DNA of 64,000 bases from positions 4,402,001-4,466,000 of the forward strand of contig OY969916.1 in NCBI GenBank assembly GCA_963704535.1, given 5' to 3'. Made by a program: the position numbers and the translations under genes. Below, one piece after another: positions 29,708 to 38,956 of this stretch. Each line of letters begins with the position of its first letter. Position 1 is the stretch's first letter. The notes under the pieces are model-generated. The model made no database searches. It saw only the letters and a program-made list of their open reading frames with translations, and was not told where the DNA came from. This DNA is from G963704535 sp963704535 (GTDB lineage: Bacteria; Chloroflexota; Chloroflexia; Chloroflexales; Roseiflexaceae).

Positions 29708-30036
29708 GCACTCAACCGCTCCGCTCGGCGTTGGGCTTTCAACGCGCGCAGGCGTTGCACGACGGCCGGCGCTTCTCTGGCTTCCTCGTCCCGTTCGTGC
29801 TGCGTGCGCCACTCCTCCAGTCGGGCCAGGTATGCATCCATCTCCGAACGATGCTGGTGATAGTAGGTCAGCGCGGCGTAGATCTCGACTAGGCGCAGCG
29901 TCGGGAAATGCGCGACAATCTCCTCTGCGGTGTAGCCGCCCAGGTAAAGTTCCAGCAGATCGTCAAGGCCGATTCGGTGGCCTTTGATGCGGATATCGTC
30001 GGGGCTGAGAAAATTGAAGTAGTCTTCGAGTTGCAT
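29704..30036 (-). CDS. DUF433 antitoxin-like protein
   Basis: 110 residues. The start MQLEDYFNFLSPDDIRIKGH lies after AAGGAGG. GLDDLLELYLGGYTAEEIVA and FPTLRLVEIYAALTYYH are typical of DUF433, a small helix-turn-helix protein usually paired with a PIN-like toxin. The downstream toxin gene overlaps by four bases but is truncated, so this antitoxin may now be an orphan. Confidence 0.82.
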   Translation of the reverse strand: MQLEDYFNFLSPDDIRIKGHRIGLDDLLELYLGGYTAEEIVAHFPTLRLVEIYAALTYYHQHRSEMDAYLARLEEWRTQHERDEEAREAPAVVQRLRALKAQRRAERLSA

Positions 30037-30135
30037 GAAAACCTCCTTCGGGTGCTGGCTCGTATTGTACCATTCCACGCCAAGATCAGGATTGCCTCCA
30101 CCGCAAAATCGCCTTGTACAGAGTTACTGCAACAA

Positions 30136-30167
30136 TTGCGACCTTCAGGAACCCTATGATATATAAT
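30136..30167 (+). promoter_or_regulatory. possible promoter of the Ser/Thr kinase gene
   Basis: TTGCGA (30,136-30,141) with TATATAAT at 30,160-30,167, spacing 18 to 20 depending on the -10 chosen. About 75 bases before the kinase start. Confidence 0.45.
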
Positions 30168-30238
30168 AAGCGTCATGCCATGAGAGCACAGAGAGATGCC
30201 GCTCTCGCTGTACGCTGCCCGCCACCGAGAACCTGGCT

Positions 30239-32137
30239 ATGCGCCTCGAAGATCTTCACAACCAGCGCCTTGGCCGCTACACGATCATCGCGCTGCTTGG
30301 GCGCGGCGGGATGGCCGCGGTCTACCGCGCCCACGATACCGTGCTGCGCCGCGATGTGGCGCTCAAGGTGCTCTACCCGCAGTACCGCGGCGACCAGTCG
30401 CTGATCGCCCGCTTCCAGCGCGAGGCAGTGCTGGCGGCCCAGCTCGACCACCCCAACATCGTGCCGATCTACGATGTCGGCGAGGCCGATGGCCTGGTCT
30501 ATATCGCCATGAAGCTGCTCGGCGGCCCCTCGCTCGCCGACCTGCTCCAGCAGCAGCCGAAGCTGCCCTTGCCCCAGGTCGTCACGATCGCCACGCAGGT
30601 CGCTGACGCACTCGACTACGCCCACGCCCACGGCATCATCCACCGCGACGTCAAGCCGGCCAATGTGCTGATCGAAAGCGGCCCGGTGGCCGACCGGCTG
30701 CGGGTGCTGCTCACCGACTTCGGCATCGCCAAGTCGATCGTCGACGAGCTGGGGCTGACTGGCACCAACACCATGCTTGGCTCACCCGGCTCGATGGCGC
30801 CTGAGCAGATCACCAAGCAGCCGATCGGGCCGTATACCGATGTCTACGGGCTGGGCGTGCTGGTCTTCCGCTGCCTGACCGGCCGGCAGCCCTTCGATGG
30901 CACCACCGAGGCAGTGTTGCTTGGCCACCTCCAAGGAGAGGTGCCGGCGCCCTCGTCGCTGGAGCCGTCGCTGCCGGCGACCGTCGATCAGGTCGTACGG
31001 AACGCCATGGCCCGCCGGCCGGAGCAGCGCTATGCCGGCGCGTTCGCCGAGGCGCTCCAGGCCGCCGCCAGCGCCCCGCGCCCGGCTACCAGCCACGAGG
31101 CGCCGACGGCCAAAGGCGTGATCATTCCGCCGGCAGCCCGCCCGACCGCGCGGCCTGCCGTACCCGCGCCAGCCTCGCCATCTTCCGAGCGCCGTTCTCG
31201 CCGCCTGATTGCGCTGGCGGCACTGGCACTGCTTGTGCTCCTGGGCAGCGGGCTCACCCTTCTTCTATCTCAATTCGGCGCCAATGCCCGCGCCAGCGAG
31301 CCTACAGCCTTGCCCACCTCCGCGCCGACCGCTGCCACCATCGTGCCGGCGCCGACGGCGATTTTGCCCACGACCAGCGTGATCACGCCGACCGCGCGCC
31401 CAACGGCAAGCCCAACTATACCTGTAGCACCTTCCGATACGCCGGCGCCCACGGCAGCACCTTCCAATACACCGGCACCGACGGCCGCGCCACCTGCCAC
31501 ACTTAGGCCCGCGCCGCGTCCCACGGCCCAGCCCACCGATGTGCCCACAACCGTACCCACCAGCACGCCGACGCCGACGGCGACCACGACGCCGACGACC
31601 ACGCCCACCAGTACGCCGACCCAGACGCCCACAAGTACGCCAACGCCGACGCCATGCCCCGAGAGCGCCGGGGTAGGGCCGGGCTTCGTTCAAACGTTGC
31701 AGGAGTACCCTGAAATTCGCCGGCGAGTCGGATGCCCATCCGGGAAGACGGTCGATACCTCGATCTCGGAGCAGGCTTTCCAGCGAGGCAGCATGATCTG
31801 GTTCCAGGAACTCGATACCCACTATGTGCTTGTCGAGACCAATTCAAGGATCTGGTATGACTTTTACCGCACTGACCTGACGGGCATGCCCATGCCCACC
31901 CCAGCGGTCCCGCCGAGGCCCGATCTCTTCGAGCCAGGCGGCGGGTTCAAGTTGATCTGGGGCAATTCGGAAGAGATACGCGAGGCGCTGGGATGGGCGA
32001 CCGCAGAGTTGGCCGAGGGCCGCGAGGGAGCCTGGCAGCGCTTCAAAAACGGGATCATGCTCTACAGTGCGACCGGCCTCGGCCGCGGCCCGACGATCTA
32101 TGTCCTCTATGAGGACGGCACGTTCGAACGCTACTAA
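30239..32137 (+). CDS. membrane Ser/Thr protein kinase with Thr/Pro stalk
   Basis: 632 residues. Kinase domain 1-275: GRGGMAAVYRA loop, VALKV lysine, HRDVKPANVLI near 134, DFG near 160 and SMAPEQ. One membrane helix near 318-343 (LIALAALALLVLLGSGLTLL), then a Thr/Pro-rich stalk of about 120 residues full of TPT and APT repeats, then an extracytoplasmic domain (from EYPEIRRRVGCPSGK) of a type I only know from Chloroflexota. It resembles PknB-type receptor kinases that sense envelope state. Confidence 0.92.
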   Translation: MRLEDLHNQRLGRYTIIALLGRGGMAAVYRAHDTVLRRDVALKVLYPQYRGDQSLIARFQREAVLAAQLDHPNIVPIYDVGEADGLVYIAMKLLGGPSLADLLQQQPKLPLPQVVTIATQVADALDYAHAHGIIHRDVKPANVLIESGPVADRLRVLLTDFGIAKSIVDELGLTGTNTMLGSPGSMAPEQITKQPIGPYTDVYGLGVLVFRCLTGRQPFDGTTEAVLLGHLQGEVPAPSSLEPSLPATVDQVVRNAMARRPEQRYAGAFAEALQAAASAPRPATSHEAPTAKGVIIPPAARPTARPAVPAPASPSSERRSRRLIALAALALLVLLGSGLTLLLSQFGANARASEPTALPTSAPTAATIVPAPTAILPTTSVITPTARPTASPTIPVAPSDTPAPTAAPSNTPAPTAAPPATLRPAPRPTAQPTDVPTTVPTSTPTPTATTTPTTTPTSTPTQTPTSTPTPTPCPESAGVGPGFVQTLQEYPEIRRRVGCPSGKTVDTSISEQAFQRGSMIWFQELDTHYVLVETNSRIWYDFYRTDLTGMPMPTPAVPPRPDLFEPGGGFKLIWGNSEEIREALGWATAELAEGREGAWQRFKNGIMLYSATGLGRGPTIYVLYEDGTFERY

Positions 32138-32238
32138 AAACCGATCCGAATACCTACCCTTCGATTCGGCTGCGCCGGGGTACCCTCTGGGTCCAGGATG
32201 TGTTAGTCGGCTCGGCTCTAAAACGGGAAAATCGCCTC

Positions 32239-32595
32239 ATGCTGCGAATGCTGCGCATCTTTCTCGATGGCCTGCTCCTGACCTGTCCGGTCTGCCGGCG
32301 CGGCCGGATGTTCAGCTCGCTCTTCACCATGAATCGCCGCTGCCCCAACTGCGGCGTGATCTTCGAGCGCGATGTCGGCGAGAGCACCGGCGGCATGGCG
32401 ATCACCATGGTCGTCACCTCGACGATCGCCGTGATCGTCGGCGGCCTGGTCGCGATGTTTACCACCTTCCCAGTCCTGCCGCTGATCGTGATCCTCGCGC
32501 TCTTCATCGTCGTCTTCGGCCTGCTGTTCTACCGCCACGCCCGCGGCCTGTGGACCAGCTTCCTGTACCTCACCGGCTCGATGTTTGAGGATTGA
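32239..32595 (+). CDS. DUF983 membrane protein
   Basis: 118 residues from MLRMLRIFLDGLLLTCPVCR. A zinc-ribbon-like pair CPVC and CPNCG near the N-terminus is followed by two membrane helices (VVTSTIAVIVGGLVAMF and LPLIVILALFIVVFGLLFY). The role of DUF983 is unknown. The 3' end is part of a duplicated intergenic segment. Confidence 0.85.
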   Translation: MLRMLRIFLDGLLLTCPVCRRGRMFSSLFTMNRRCPNCGVIFERDVGESTGGMAITMVVTSTIAVIVGGLVAMFTTFPVLPLIVILALFIVVFGLLFYRHARGLWTSFLYLTGSMFED

Positions 32596-32800
32596 TGTCA
32601 GCTTGCGTTCTGGTGGCGAAGGTTGAAGGGGGAGAAAATAAGATCGTGGAGGGCGACCCCTCCACACCTCCCCACCGCAAGATGCCACGTTTGAGGATTG
32701 ATATCACCCTGCGTTCTGGTGGCGAAGATTGCGGTGGGTAACATGCGATCGTGGAGGGCGACCCTTCACACCTCCCCGCCGCAAGATGCCGTACTCTCCG
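32581..32800. repeat. two direct copies of a ~107-bp segment
   Basis: GTTTGAGGATTGAT, CTGCGTTCTGGTGGCGAAG, GATCGTGGAGGGCGACCC and CACACCTCCCC recur in the same order starting near 32,583 and 32,690. The first copy contains the DUF983 stop codon, so the duplication copied the gene end. No gene is seen up to 32,992. Confidence 0.8.
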
Positions 32801-32992
32801 TCCTGCGAATGAGCGCCTCCTCCTTCCGAAGATACACCCATAAACGCGCCGTGAGTTGGGTGGCAAGCGGCTTGCTATAGCGTATAGTGGACGAAGATTC
32901 GGAGGTGCCATCCATACCAAGAGCGAACCAAGCACCGGCTTGGACTGGCGCGTACACACCCCGGCCCTCCAATTGATACGCTGGGGTGCTGT

Positions 32993-33181
32993 ATGTATAC
33001 GAATGAACAAAATGAGTTCGGGTGCCCACTTCGTAACCAGACTGGCGCGGCGGCCATCAAGGATTTCGCGACCATGCTCGCCCAGCTTTCACCCGATCTA
33101 CGCGCCGCCTTTGAGGTTGAGCGCGCGGCCCGCAAGGCCGAGATCGATCAGTTTGTGGAGCGGCAGGGGTACCGTACGTAG
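32993..33181 (+). CDS. small hypothetical protein
   Basis: 62 residues; the second half, MLAQLSPDLRAAFEVERAAR, looks like a charged helix. No family recognised and only a weak ribosome binding site. The ATG at 33,074 is an alternative start. Confidence 0.4.
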   Translation: MYTNEQNEFGCPLRNQTGAAAIKDFATMLAQLSPDLRAAFEVERAARKAEIDQFVERQGYRT

Positions 33182-33199
33182 AGGATGGAGGATGGAGGA

Positions 33200-33345
33200 T
33201 TGATGAGCACGATGTAGGGCAGGCCCTCCGTGGCCGCCCGGGCAGGCCCTCCGTGGCCGCCCGGACGCCACGCATATGGCATCATCAACCCGTAGGGCAG
33301 GCCCTGCATAGCCGCCCGGATGCCACGCATCACGTTTCACGGACA
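33200..33345. repeat. three copies of a CAGGCCCTCCGTGGCCGCCCGG-type repeat
   Basis: Copies of GTAGGGCAGGCCCTSCRTRG-like units near 33,216, 33,240 and 33,296, with GATGCCACGCATCACG stretches and GTTTCACG. Another copy lies near 21,424. Each has an internal GGCCCTCCGTGGCC imperfect palindrome. Confidence 0.75.
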
Positions 33346-33375
33346 ACGGACAACTGACAACGGACAATTCACGCA

Positions 33376-36300
33376 TCACTCGACCCGCAGCACCACCAGG
33401 GTCATGTCGTCGTGCTGGGGCGCGGGGCCGATGAATTCCGTGATCGCCGCCAGCACCCGCTCGATCAACTGCGGCGGCGGCAGATGCCCGTAGGCACCCA
33501 CCAGGGCCTCCAATCGCTCGAAGCCAAACAGCACGCGGCTGCTATCCTGAGCCTCGACGATCCCGTCAGTGTAAAAGATTAGCACATCCTCCGGCTCCAG
33601 ATCCACATCCAGCGCCACGTAGGCCACATCTGGCCCGATGCCGAGCGGAAACTTCGGGCCGTGGACCTCCAGATACTCGACGTGCCCATCGGCGCGGCGG
33701 CGCAGTGGGGCAAGCTGGCCGGCGTTGGCCAGCGCCAGCCGGCGCCGCCCCACGTCGAGCGTGGCGTAGCACAGCGCGACAAACGTGCGCGGCGGGATGT
33801 CGAGGGCGACCAGGCGATTGGTCTCGCGCATGACCGCTTCGGGCGCCCGGTGATCGCGCGCCTCTGACCGTGCGATCGAGCGGGCCACTGCCATCAGCAT
33901 CGCCGCTGGAATGCTCTTGCCCGACACATCGCCGACCATGATCCCCAGCGCGGAACCCTCCCATTCCGAGCCGCCCGCGCCCTGGTTGTCCAATGTCACG
34001 ACGTCATAGAAGTCGCCGCCGGTCTCGCGGGCCGGCAGACAGGTCGCGGCCAGGGTCAGCCCCTGCACCTGCGGCAGTGTGCGCGGAAACAGGTTGCTCT
34101 GGATCTGGCGCGCGATCTCCAACTCCTGCTCAAGCCGCGTCACCGACTCCTGGTACAGCCTGGCGTTCTCCATCGCCACAGCGGCCTGGTTAGCGAAGGC
34201 CAGCGCCACCTCCGCGTCGCGCTGCGTAAACCGATCCGGCTTGCGCGAGTTGATATTGAGCACTCCGATCAGGTGCCCCTTGGTAATCAGCGGCACCCCC
34301 AGCCAGGAGCGGATATACTCGGTCGCCGTCGAGTGAGTCCAGTACGGCGACTCCAGCGTATCGGCGATCACGACCGGCTGCCGGCGCTCTATGACCAACT
34401 CGACGCCGCTCCACTGGTCCAGCCGGAAGGTCATGTGCTCCGGGGCTGTGGTCGCCTGTTGATCGCGCAGCGCCGCGCTCCGCAGCATCTGCCCCTCGAT
34501 CAGCATGACCGAGGCGGTGTCATACGCGATCACGCTCTGTAGCTCACGCAGGATCAACTGGAGCACTTCGCCGGGATCAAATGAGGAACTGAGCACCCGC
34601 GCCACCTCGCGCAGCGTATCCGCCGTTCGCCGCGCCTCTTGCTCGGCGGTGAACAGCCGCGCATTATCGATCGCCGCAGCGATCGAGGCGGCCACCGTCA
34701 GCAGCAGGTTCTGCTCCTCCTCGCCGAAGCTGCGCGGCTTGCCGATGCTGTCAAGCCCCAGCGAGCCCACCAGCCGGCCGCGGCTCACCAGCGGCACGAT
34801 GATCAGCGAGACCACGCCCAGCGGCCGCAGTTGGTCGCGGATGCTCGTGGCTCGCAGGTCGGTCTCGACCGAGTCGATATACACCGGGCGGCGCGTCTCG
34901 ATCAGCTCTTCGATGATTAGGTTGCCCAGCAGCGGCAGGTGCGTGTCGCGGGCGCCGCTGGGCGGGTACTCGGCGACCACTGTGCCCAGCGTGCCATCGG
35001 CGTCGAACAGCACAATCCCTGTGTGGTCGGCCCAGAACAGCCGCACCACCTCCTGGGCCGCCAAGTCGAGCACTTCCTGCTGGTCGAGCCGGCTGCTGAG
35101 TACCAGCGAGATCCGGTGAACCAATTCCATCCGGTGGGCCTGCCGCTCGGCGGCGGCGGCGTGCGCCTGCGCCTGGGCGAACAGCCGGGCGTTCTCCTCA
35201 AGCTGGCGCTGGCGCTCCTCGAACAGGCGCACCTTCTGGACCGCCAGGCTGACGTGGCTGGCAACTTGGCTGAGAAAGTCGATCGTCTGGTCGTCGTAGC
35301 GATAGGCTTGGTAGTCCTGAAGCGAGAGCACGCCGATCAACTCGCCGTCCTTGGCCAGCAGCGGCACGCCCACCCACGAGCGCACAAAGTTCCCTGGGCC
35401 GGTCGGGTGGGGCGTGATCCCACGCGCCAGCAACTCATCGCGCTGGAGGGTGCGATCTTGCAGGAGCAGCGGCTCACGCTGCCCTATGATCCACGCCGTC
35501 ATGCTGCCGGGCGACGGCGACCGACCGTTCCAATCCAGCGCGACGTGCTCGCCCTGCTCCACAAACACGGCGTTGGTGACCACATGCGTGTCAGGCTCAC
35601 AGATCAGCAGGTAGAAGACCGAGGCGCTGGTTGCTTGCTCCAGAGTCTGGTAGACACCGTCGAGCATCTCGTCAAGGTCGAACGAGGCGCTCACAAGCTG
35701 CCCGATCCGTCCGATCGCGTCGAGCTCGCGGATCTGACGCTCGCGCTGCGTCAGCAGCCGCACATTCCGCACATGCAGCGCGACCTGGCCCGCCACGCTG
35801 ACCAGAAAGCCTTCGTCACGCTCGCTGAATGCATGGGATGTATAGCTCTGCACACAGATGGCCCCGATCACCGGCCCATCGCGGTCGAACAGCGGCACGC
35901 CCATCCACGACTCGGTCAGTTGGTCGGTGCCGACGGTGATCTGGCGCAGCTCGGGATAGCCGCCGATCTCGTAGGGCAAATTTCTGAAATGCAGCGTGCG
36001 CCCATTGCGAAGCACCCAGGCCATCAGCGACTCCGGCGGCGGCGGTTGGCCGGCCAGGTAGCTGTACTCCTGCCCCAAGTCGATGCCGATGCCCTCCGCG
36101 ATCACCTGCCGCTGCGGATCGTAGACGATCATCACAAAGGTATCGAGCTTCATGAAACCGCGCAGCGACTCGTGGACCTGGCGCAGTAGCGTCGGCAGGT
36201 CAAGCGCGGTGCTGATCGCGTGGCTGATGTCGCCAAGCGCTTGCAGCTCGGCGATCTGGCGCTCGCGTTCCGCGAACAGGCGCGCGTTCTCGACCGCAAT

Positions 36301-37383
36301 AGCGATCTGATTGCCGATCACCTGAGCCAGATCGACCTGCTGCTCATCGAAAGTATGCGCCTGCTTGCCGAGCAGATTTAGCGTCCCCACCACGCGCTCC
36401 CCGTTCCGCAGCGGCACGCTGAGCACCGACTCGAACGGCGGGGCAGCGCCGTATCTGAGCTGCTGCGGGAGATCGCTCTCGACCACCTGCGGCCGATTTT
36501 CACGCACGACACGCCCCTGCGGGCTGTCCTCCAGCGGAATGCTGGCTGCCACACGCACGTAATCGTCCGGGAAGCCCTGGTGCGCCGCCAGTATCAGGTT
36601 GCGGCGCTGCTCGTCGAGCAGCCGCACGCTGCCGCCAGCCAGCCCAAGCAGCGGCACGGCCAGACTCAGCGCGCGGTCGAGTAGATGCGGCAGCGGCTGT
36701 TGAAGCACCATCTCGGCGGCCAGCATGCCCAGAGTCGTCAACTCCTGGGTGCGGGCCGTCACCCGCTGGGCCAGCGCCAGGCTCAGATCGCGCTGGTGCA
36801 AGCCAAGGTTGACATTCTCCAGGGCCACCGCCACCACATTCCCCAGCCGTTGCAGCAGATCGAGATCGGTGGCATCGTAGAGCGCGGCCTGGTAGCTTTG
36901 CACCGAGATCACGCCGACCGCATCCTGCCCCAGCATCAGCGGCACGCCCATCCAGGCCCGCGAACGCTTCTGATCATCGCCGAAAGGTTCCGGCGCCTCA
37001 TCCAGCCGCGCGCGCTCCTCGGCCAGGTCGCTAAACAGGAGCGGCGCCCGCTCCCTGACCAGCATGCCGGTCAGCACCCCATGCCCGGTATTTTCGACGT
37101 ACTCGGTCTGCCCCTCATCGACCAGCAGCGCGGCGCGAAAGAGGTCGGGCCGGTGCGTGTGGCACAGCGCGATATAGCAGGCGTCGAGCGGGAAGACCGC
37201 AGTCAGCTCACGATAGGTCGCCTCGAAAATCGCGCGAAAGGACGTCCGCCCACGGCAGGCCAGGCTGACGTTGTAGAGCACCTCAAGGGCGCGGCGGTCG
37301 CGTTTCTGCTGATCGCGAAGCTCTTCGAGCTGATGCTCGAGTTCCGCTACTTGTTGCCTACGTCTGGCGGTCGTGCGCTCCAT
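33376..37383 (-). CDS. six-GAF SpoIIE-type protein phosphatase
   Basis: 1335 residues, cytoplasmic. A short coiled coil (residues 5-40) is followed by six GAF modules, roughly 45-195, 220-375, 385-545, 555-720, 755-905 and 920-1065, each ending in an ENARLF-like helix. The C-terminal 250 residues are a PP2C/SpoIIE phosphatase: GGDFYDVV, VGDVSGKSIPAAMLMA, FYTDGIVEAQD and HDDMTLVVLRVE keep the metal aspartates. It probably integrates several ligand signals to dephosphorylate an anti-anti-sigma factor. No partner is adjacent. Confidence 0.92.
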   Translation of the reverse strand: MERTTARRRQQVAELEHQLEELRDQQKRDRRALEVLYNVSLACRGRTSFRAIFEATYRELTAVFPLDACYIALCHTHRPDLFRAALLVDEGQTEYVENTGHGVLTGMLVRERAPLLFSDLAEERARLDEAPEPFGDDQKRSRAWMGVPLMLGQDAVGVISVQSYQAALYDATDLDLLQRLGNVVAVALENVNLGLHQRDLSLALAQRVTARTQELTTLGMLAAEMVLQQPLPHLLDRALSLAVPLLGLAGGSVRLLDEQRRNLILAAHQGFPDDYVRVAASIPLEDSPQGRVVRENRPQVVESDLPQQLRYGAAPPFESVLSVPLRNGERVVGTLNLLGKQAHTFDEQQVDLAQVIGNQIAIAVENARLFAERERQIAELQALGDISHAISTALDLPTLLRQVHESLRGFMKLDTFVMIVYDPQRQVIAEGIGIDLGQEYSYLAGQPPPPESLMAWVLRNGRTLHFRNLPYEIGGYPELRQITVGTDQLTESWMGVPLFDRDGPVIGAICVQSYTSHAFSERDEGFLVSVAGQVALHVRNVRLLTQRERQIRELDAIGRIGQLVSASFDLDEMLDGVYQTLEQATSASVFYLLICEPDTHVVTNAVFVEQGEHVALDWNGRSPSPGSMTAWIIGQREPLLLQDRTLQRDELLARGITPHPTGPGNFVRSWVGVPLLAKDGELIGVLSLQDYQAYRYDDQTIDFLSQVASHVSLAVQKVRLFEERQRQLEENARLFAQAQAHAAAAERQAHRMELVHRISLVLSSRLDQQEVLDLAAQEVVRLFWADHTGIVLFDADGTLGTVVAEYPPSGARDTHLPLLGNLIIEELIETRRPVYIDSVETDLRATSIRDQLRPLGVVSLIIVPLVSRGRLVGSLGLDSIGKPRSFGEEEQNLLLTVAASIAAAIDNARLFTAEQEARRTADTLREVARVLSSSFDPGEVLQLILRELQSVIAYDTASVMLIEGQMLRSAALRDQQATTAPEHMTFRLDQWSGVELVIERRQPVVIADTLESPYWTHSTATEYIRSWLGVPLITKGHLIGVLNINSRKPDRFTQRDAEVALAFANQAAVAMENARLYQESVTRLEQELEIARQIQSNLFPRTLPQVQGLTLAATCLPARETGGDFYDVVTLDNQGAGGSEWEGSALGIMVGDVSGKSIPAAMLMAVARSIARSEARDHRAPEAVMRETNRLVALDIPPRTFVALCYATLDVGRRRLALANAGQLAPLRRRADGHVEYLEVHGPKFPLGIGPDVAYVALDVDLEPEDVLIFYTDGIVEAQDSSRVLFGFERLEALVGAYGHLPPPQLIERVLAAITEFIGPAPQHDDMTLVVLRVE

Positions 37384-37407
37384 AAGCGACGTGTGGCGAA
37401 GGCCAAT

Positions 37408-37497
37408 ATAGCGTTCCTAAATGAGTTGTAAAAGGGGGTGTGGGGGAAGCCCCACAAAAAACCCCTCCCCACTTTACAACCCTGGTAGGAATGCTAT
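37408..37497. repeat. 90-bp inverted repeat upstream of the phosphatase gene
   Basis: Outer arms ATAGCGTTCCTA and TAGGAATGCTAT, inner GTTGTAAA/TTTACAAC and GTGGGG/CCCCAC arms around GAAG. It resembles a family A repeat arranged as a full palindrome. Confidence 0.8.
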
Positions 37498-37649
37498 AGC
37501 GTATGAAGATTGCCAAAAGAACGTGGGACAATTGTGAAGTCATTCGGCACGGACCGGCCGTGCCGCTGAACGCGAGGGATTTCGCTTCCTTCTCGCTCAG
37601 AGACCCCACGGCGCAGGCATTGCCGAGCGCACGTGGGGTCCCTCAATTG

Positions 37650-37691
37650 CTGGCTCCCCGACCTGGATTCGAACCAGGCACCTTCTGATTA
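37650..37691 (-). other. 3' fragment of a tRNA-Asn-like gene (att scar)
   Basis: Minus strand: TAATCAGAAGGTG, then a perfect T arm CCTGG-TTCGAAT-CCAGG and TCGGGGAGCCA. The acceptor 3' strand and discriminator G match tRNA-Asn, but no 5' half exists upstream. Such displaced 3' ends form when an element integrates in a tRNA gene. No integrase lies beside this one. Confidence 0.6.
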
Positions 37692-37825
37692 CTGCTAAAG
37701 GTAGGGAGGTGTTAACTACCGCCGGCAGCGCCGAAATTAAAACGTAGGCCTATTTTACCCGAAAACTATGCGACCCGCAACTCCGGGCAGCATACGTTCG
37801 CAGCTGAGTCCGAATAGATTCGGAC

Positions 37826-38269
37826 TCAGCTGCGGGCCACGCGCTTCGCGTACTTGCTGACATCCCTGTCATAGGCCTCGGCGAGTAGTGGCTGGACCAC
37901 CGTCTGGAATGTCGCGGCGCTGGGGTTGAGCACGCAAACCCAGTACTGCCGCCCATAGACCGGGTGCGGCAGGAGCTGATCGAAGACGGTGAAATCATAA
38001 TTGCTCTCAGCATCGCCGCCTTGATCGGAAGAGGGCGTTTGTGTGCCGAACAATGACTGGTAGGTCTGCTTGCTGACGCCGATATTCAGGCGGAAGGCCG
38101 ACGGGCGGCTCAGGTTGGAGAACTGGTCATTGGCATCGTTAATCATGAGTGTGGCAAACGGGAACTTGCCCTCAGGATCGTAGATGAAGAACGTGTTGCC
38201 GTCGGCGGTGACAAGATGGATGCCGTCGAATGTGTCGATGATATACTGGGTGATCGAGTCTTCGTCCAT
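37826..38269 (-). CDS. DUF6194 family protein
   Basis: 147 residues. The start MDEDSITQYIIDTFDGIHLV follows GGGAGGAG. FPFATLMINDANDQFSNLSR and FDQLLPHPVYGRQYWVCVLNP are typical of this family of unknown function. It lies between a tRNA fragment and a broken IS, with more balanced base composition than the chromosome core. Confidence 0.8.
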   Translation of the reverse strand: MDEDSITQYIIDTFDGIHLVTADGNTFFIYDPEGKFPFATLMINDANDQFSNLSRPSAFRLNIGVSKQTYQSLFGTQTPSSDQGGDAESNYDFTVFDQLLPHPVYGRQYWVCVLNPSAATFQTVVQPLLAEAYDRDVSKYAKRVARS

Positions 38270-38312
38270 GAGTTTGGCTCCTCCCACGTACACATATTGG
38301 TAGTAGTCTAAA

Positions 38313-38600
38313 TCATACTGCTACCCACAGATCAGTGCGTGTATTACAATGCTCGATTACCATCCGAATGCGCGTTTTATGCAATTCGAGATCTTTACTA
38401 AAGGAGAGTGTCTTCCGAACCAGATTTGCACACCATTGACGTAAAGTATTATTCAATCGTTCGATATGATTGGTTTCACCCAACTCTTTTGGCACAGGTC
38501 GGTGTCGTTTGGAAGGACGGACACAAGGATAGGCGCTCAAGCGCTATCCATACCCATATCTCATTGCCTTTTGAATCGACATACGACCACAATTCATCCA
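38313..38600 (-). pseudogene. IS1-family transposase InsB, internally deleted
   Basis: The front part EMDELWSYVDSKGNEIWVWI, holding the first catalytic acid, reads in the -1 frame relative to insA. The end part PVPKELGETNHIERLNNTLR and LVRKTLSFSKDLELH is in a different frame. About 40-50 residues that normally join them, including the second catalytic Asp, are missing. The enzyme cannot be active. Confidence 0.75.
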
Positions 38601-38617
38601 TTTCAAGAATGGGGCGC

Positions 38618-38923
38618 TCAACAGATGGGGTTATCGTTTCGCCAATTGGGGGGAAGGTTTTTTTTGAGTCGTTTGATGATAGTAGCTCGGCTCATTCCGC
38701 TCACACGGGCAATCCCGCGCTGTGAAACACGCTTGAGATGGAGTTTCTCGACCAATGCTTCTTTTGTGGCACGCTCACGGGCAGCGTCATCGGTGGTACT
38801 ATAGATACCGCAGACCTTGCAGTGATATTGCTGGCGTCCAGCGACGGTCAAGCCATTTTTCTTGACGTTCGTGCTGTTACATTTCTTACAACGCAACACG
38901 TCTCTACTCCTGATCTCGCTCAA
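38618..38923 (-). CDS. IS1-family InsA-like protein
   Basis: 101 residues. The zinc finger CKKCNSTNVKKNG and CKVCGIYSTT, followed by a helix-turn-helix VSQRGIARVSGMSRATI, form the DNA-binding part of an IS1 transposase. Near its end an A8C run offers the -1 slippage by which IS1 makes the InsAB' fusion. Confidence 0.82.
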   Translation of the reverse strand: MSEIRSRDVLRCKKCNSTNVKKNGLTVAGRQQYHCKVCGIYSTTDDAARERATKEALVEKLHLKRVSQRGIARVSGMSRATIIKRLKKNLPPNWRNDNPIC

Positions 38924-38956
38924 AGGACAATAGCAGTACGCATTATACCACTGCCA

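Larger units (their letters stand above)
38298..38956 (-). mobile_element. defective IS1-family insertion sequence
   Basis: Imperfect terminal inverted repeats of 29 bp at 38,298-38,326 and 38,928-38,956 (TGGYAGTRGTMTAA at the outer edge) bound 659 bp, about 110 shorter than a typical IS1. insA and a damaged insB lie inside. No clear target duplication flanks it. Confidence 0.75.

Noticed and set aside
34939..36189. 416-codon plus-strand frame
   Set aside because: Antisense to the six-GAF phosphatase, with no start signal or known domain.
38298..38956. Intact, active IS1
   Set aside because: InsB lacks its middle part and its end is in another frame.
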